A DNA stretch of 30,197 bases, taken from CAIRDP01 sp037141915 (GTDB lineage: Bacteria > Bacteroidota > Bacteroidia > Bacteroidales > FEN-979). The position numbers were made by a program, and so were the translations under genes. The notes beneath the pieces were generated by a model. The model saw only the letters and a list, made by a program, of their open reading frames with translations. It was not told where the DNA came from and searched no databases. Of this stretch, positions 28,937 to 30,197 are shown one piece after another (position 1 is the stretch's first letter; every line of letters starts with the position of its first letter). Location of the stretch: the NCBI GenBank assembly GCA_037141915.1, contig JBAXBP010000023.1:1-30197 (forward strand), in the 5' to 3' direction.

Positions 28937-30197
28937 TTATGCAGGCCTCTTGTTGAAGTTCGTGCCATATTCAAGGCCAAACTTGTTGGGGCCGTTCTCA
29001 TTCCTTCTAAGAAGAAATGCAAACAGCAGACCGAAGAATCCAAGGGTGCTGAAGATCCACATTCCCATGTGATAGCCCTGGGGGTGTTCTGCACTGGCTT
29101 TGGAAATATCATTGGAATAGCCGATCACAATATTGAACCCGAATAAACCTATATTCTGAATCATGGTCATAAGCCCATAGGCGGTCCCGAGTTTCGAAGC
29201 CGGCGTTACAAGCGAAACAGATGGCCACATTACAGCAGGTACCAGTGAAAATGCCAGGCCCATGATACTCATCGGGATCAGCAGGTTTATATCGGTATAT
29301 CCCATCATCAGGTATACAGGGATGATCAGTAAAGAGCCAAACATCATCAGTAGTGACCTTTTTCCTATAAAATCGGAAAGCAAACCGAAAAGGGGAGTGA
29401 AGATCATTGCCGAGAGAGTAAGCATACTTGAAAGGAAACCCGCATATTCGGGGGTCACACCGTGTGCCTCCTGGAAAAATTTGATCGCGAAGGTCTGGAA
29501 TGGGAACATAGCCGAATAGAAGGTAATACAAAGCATCACGATGAACCAGTAGGATTTGCTGAAGGCCCGGAAGTTCAGGAATGAGAAAACAACGATCAGC
29601 ACATACAGAACGATCTGGAGCATGAGCTCGATTTCGGCATGCAGAATGTAATTGATAGTGACAAAGACCGTTGCCAGCAGGATAACACAGATTGTGATCC
29701 GGTTTTTAAGAAAGGAGAACACATCCGAGAGAATGACTTTATCCTGTTCACCTGTATGGGCCAGGTTATAATTCTTATTCGCATAAGTGTCGATGAAATA
29801 AAAGATCGCAAGAGTAAGAACACTGATGACCCCTGCACCAACCGAGACCCAGAGAGGGTTCTGCCATTGTGTATAAAGGCTTTTTCCCCAGGTTTGAGAG
29901 TTCAGTGCGAGGAAGGATCCAAGTCGGGCAACAGTAAGGTTCAGCCCGAATGCAAATGAAAGCTGCTTCCCTTTGAACCACTGTGCAACCACTGTTGTTA
30001 TTGCCACGATCATGCTTTCTGCGCCCAGGCCGAAAATAAGACGGCCTGCGGCCATCAGGATGATATCTCCCTTAAGAACTGTGATAAAAGCTCCAATGAA
30101 CACCAGCAATGAAAAGATCAGGGCTGCTTTTTTAGTGCCTATGCGGTCGATTATGAGCCCGCCTATAAGGACCATGATGATATTCGGGAAGCTGTAT
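28937..30197 (-). CDS. MFS transporter, N-terminus cut by window edge
   Basis: The open frame runs to the right edge (419 codons here), so the true start and the first transmembrane helix lie outside. The ATG at 30175 is internal: upstream in-frame codons continue the TM2 segment (YSFPNIIMVLIGG). The loop motif GLIIDRIGTKKA between TM2 and TM3 is the MFS signature. About eleven hydrophobic helices follow, with a longer central loop (about 145-160 from the ATG at 30175) and FGLLSDFIGKRSLL in the second half. The C-terminal half, with WPSVSLVTPASKLGTAYGL and ENGPNKFGLEY, recalls the MFSD1-like branch, whose eukaryotic member moves dipeptides. That match is tentative. Confidence 0.9.
   Translation of the reverse strand, partial: YSFPNIIMVLIGGLIIDRIGTKKAALIFSLLVFIGAFITVLKGDIILMAAGRLIFGLGAESMIVAITTVVAQWFKGKQLSFAFGLNLTVARLGSFLALNSQTWGKSLYTQWQNPLWVSVGAGVISVLTLAIFYFIDTYANKNYNLAHTGEQDKVILSDVFSFLKNRITICVILLATVFVTINYILHAEIELMLQIVLYVLIVVFSFLNFRAFSKSYWFIVMLCITFYSAMFPFQTFAIKFFQEAHGVTPEYAGFLSSMLTLSAMIFTPLFGLLSDFIGKRSLLMMFGSLLIIPVYLMMGYTDINLLIPMSIMGLAFSLVPAVMWPSVSLVTPASKLGTAYGLMTMIQNIGLFGFNIVIGYSNDISKASAEHPQGYHMGMWIFSTLGFFGLLFAFLLRRNENGPNKFGLEYGTNFNKRPA

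Noticed and set aside
1..30197. tRNA, rRNA, phage or integrative element
   Set aside because: No cloverleaf-like or rRNA-like stretch, integrase, or structural phage gene was seen. Nearly all the sequence is accounted for by chromosomal genes.

Overview
The window looks like chromosomal DNA of a Bacteroidota bacterium, probably near the Bacteroidales/Marinilabiliales. The signs are Bacteroidota-type promoters (TTTG, about 20 nt, TAnnTTTG), signal peptides cleaved before Gln, a RidA / LptD-like / amidase / MCE / OstA-like envelope block, and two futalosine-pathway menaquinone genes. Base composition is moderate and even. I see no rRNA, tRNA, transposase, integrase, phage gene or CRISPR array.

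Layout. 1-2118 (minus): an M28 zinc peptidase followed by a truncated secreted protein. 2301-4412 (plus): a lipoprotein prolyl oligopeptidase. 4592-7319 (plus): a tight three-gene unit of an ECF-like sigma factor, a single-pass membrane protein that looks like an anti-sigma factor, and an exported CHAT-domain (caspase-fold) protease without TPR repeats. This unit is the best candidate here for a poorly described system. 7325-14453: the envelope block, with ridA and an LptD-like barrel on minus, a periplasmic amidase and an MCE protein on plus, and an OstA-like protein on minus. 14479-15448 (minus): a small winged-helix regulator overlapping a membrane protein, behind a consensus promoter and a structured leader of about 155 nt.

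15767-19202 (plus): gatE and gatD, the archaeal-type tRNA-dependent amidotransferase, which is unexpected in a bacterium. 19358-21130 (minus): a ClC channel with CBS domains, divergent from exonuclease III (21181-21948, plus). 22032-28895 (minus): an operon-like run of mqnB, mqnD, a PLP-dependent decarboxylase, hldD, and a large exported protein with a gluzincin-like motif, a propeller-like region and a barrel-like C-terminus. A truncated MFS transporter reaches the right edge.

A second theme is short tandem repeats with a 7-bp (sometimes 8-bp) period and several unrelated unit sequences. They lie between genes at 7717, 12859, 17739, 19206 and 25957, and in frame inside the decarboxylase gene at 26459 and 26951. 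In that gene they appear as added peptide segments.
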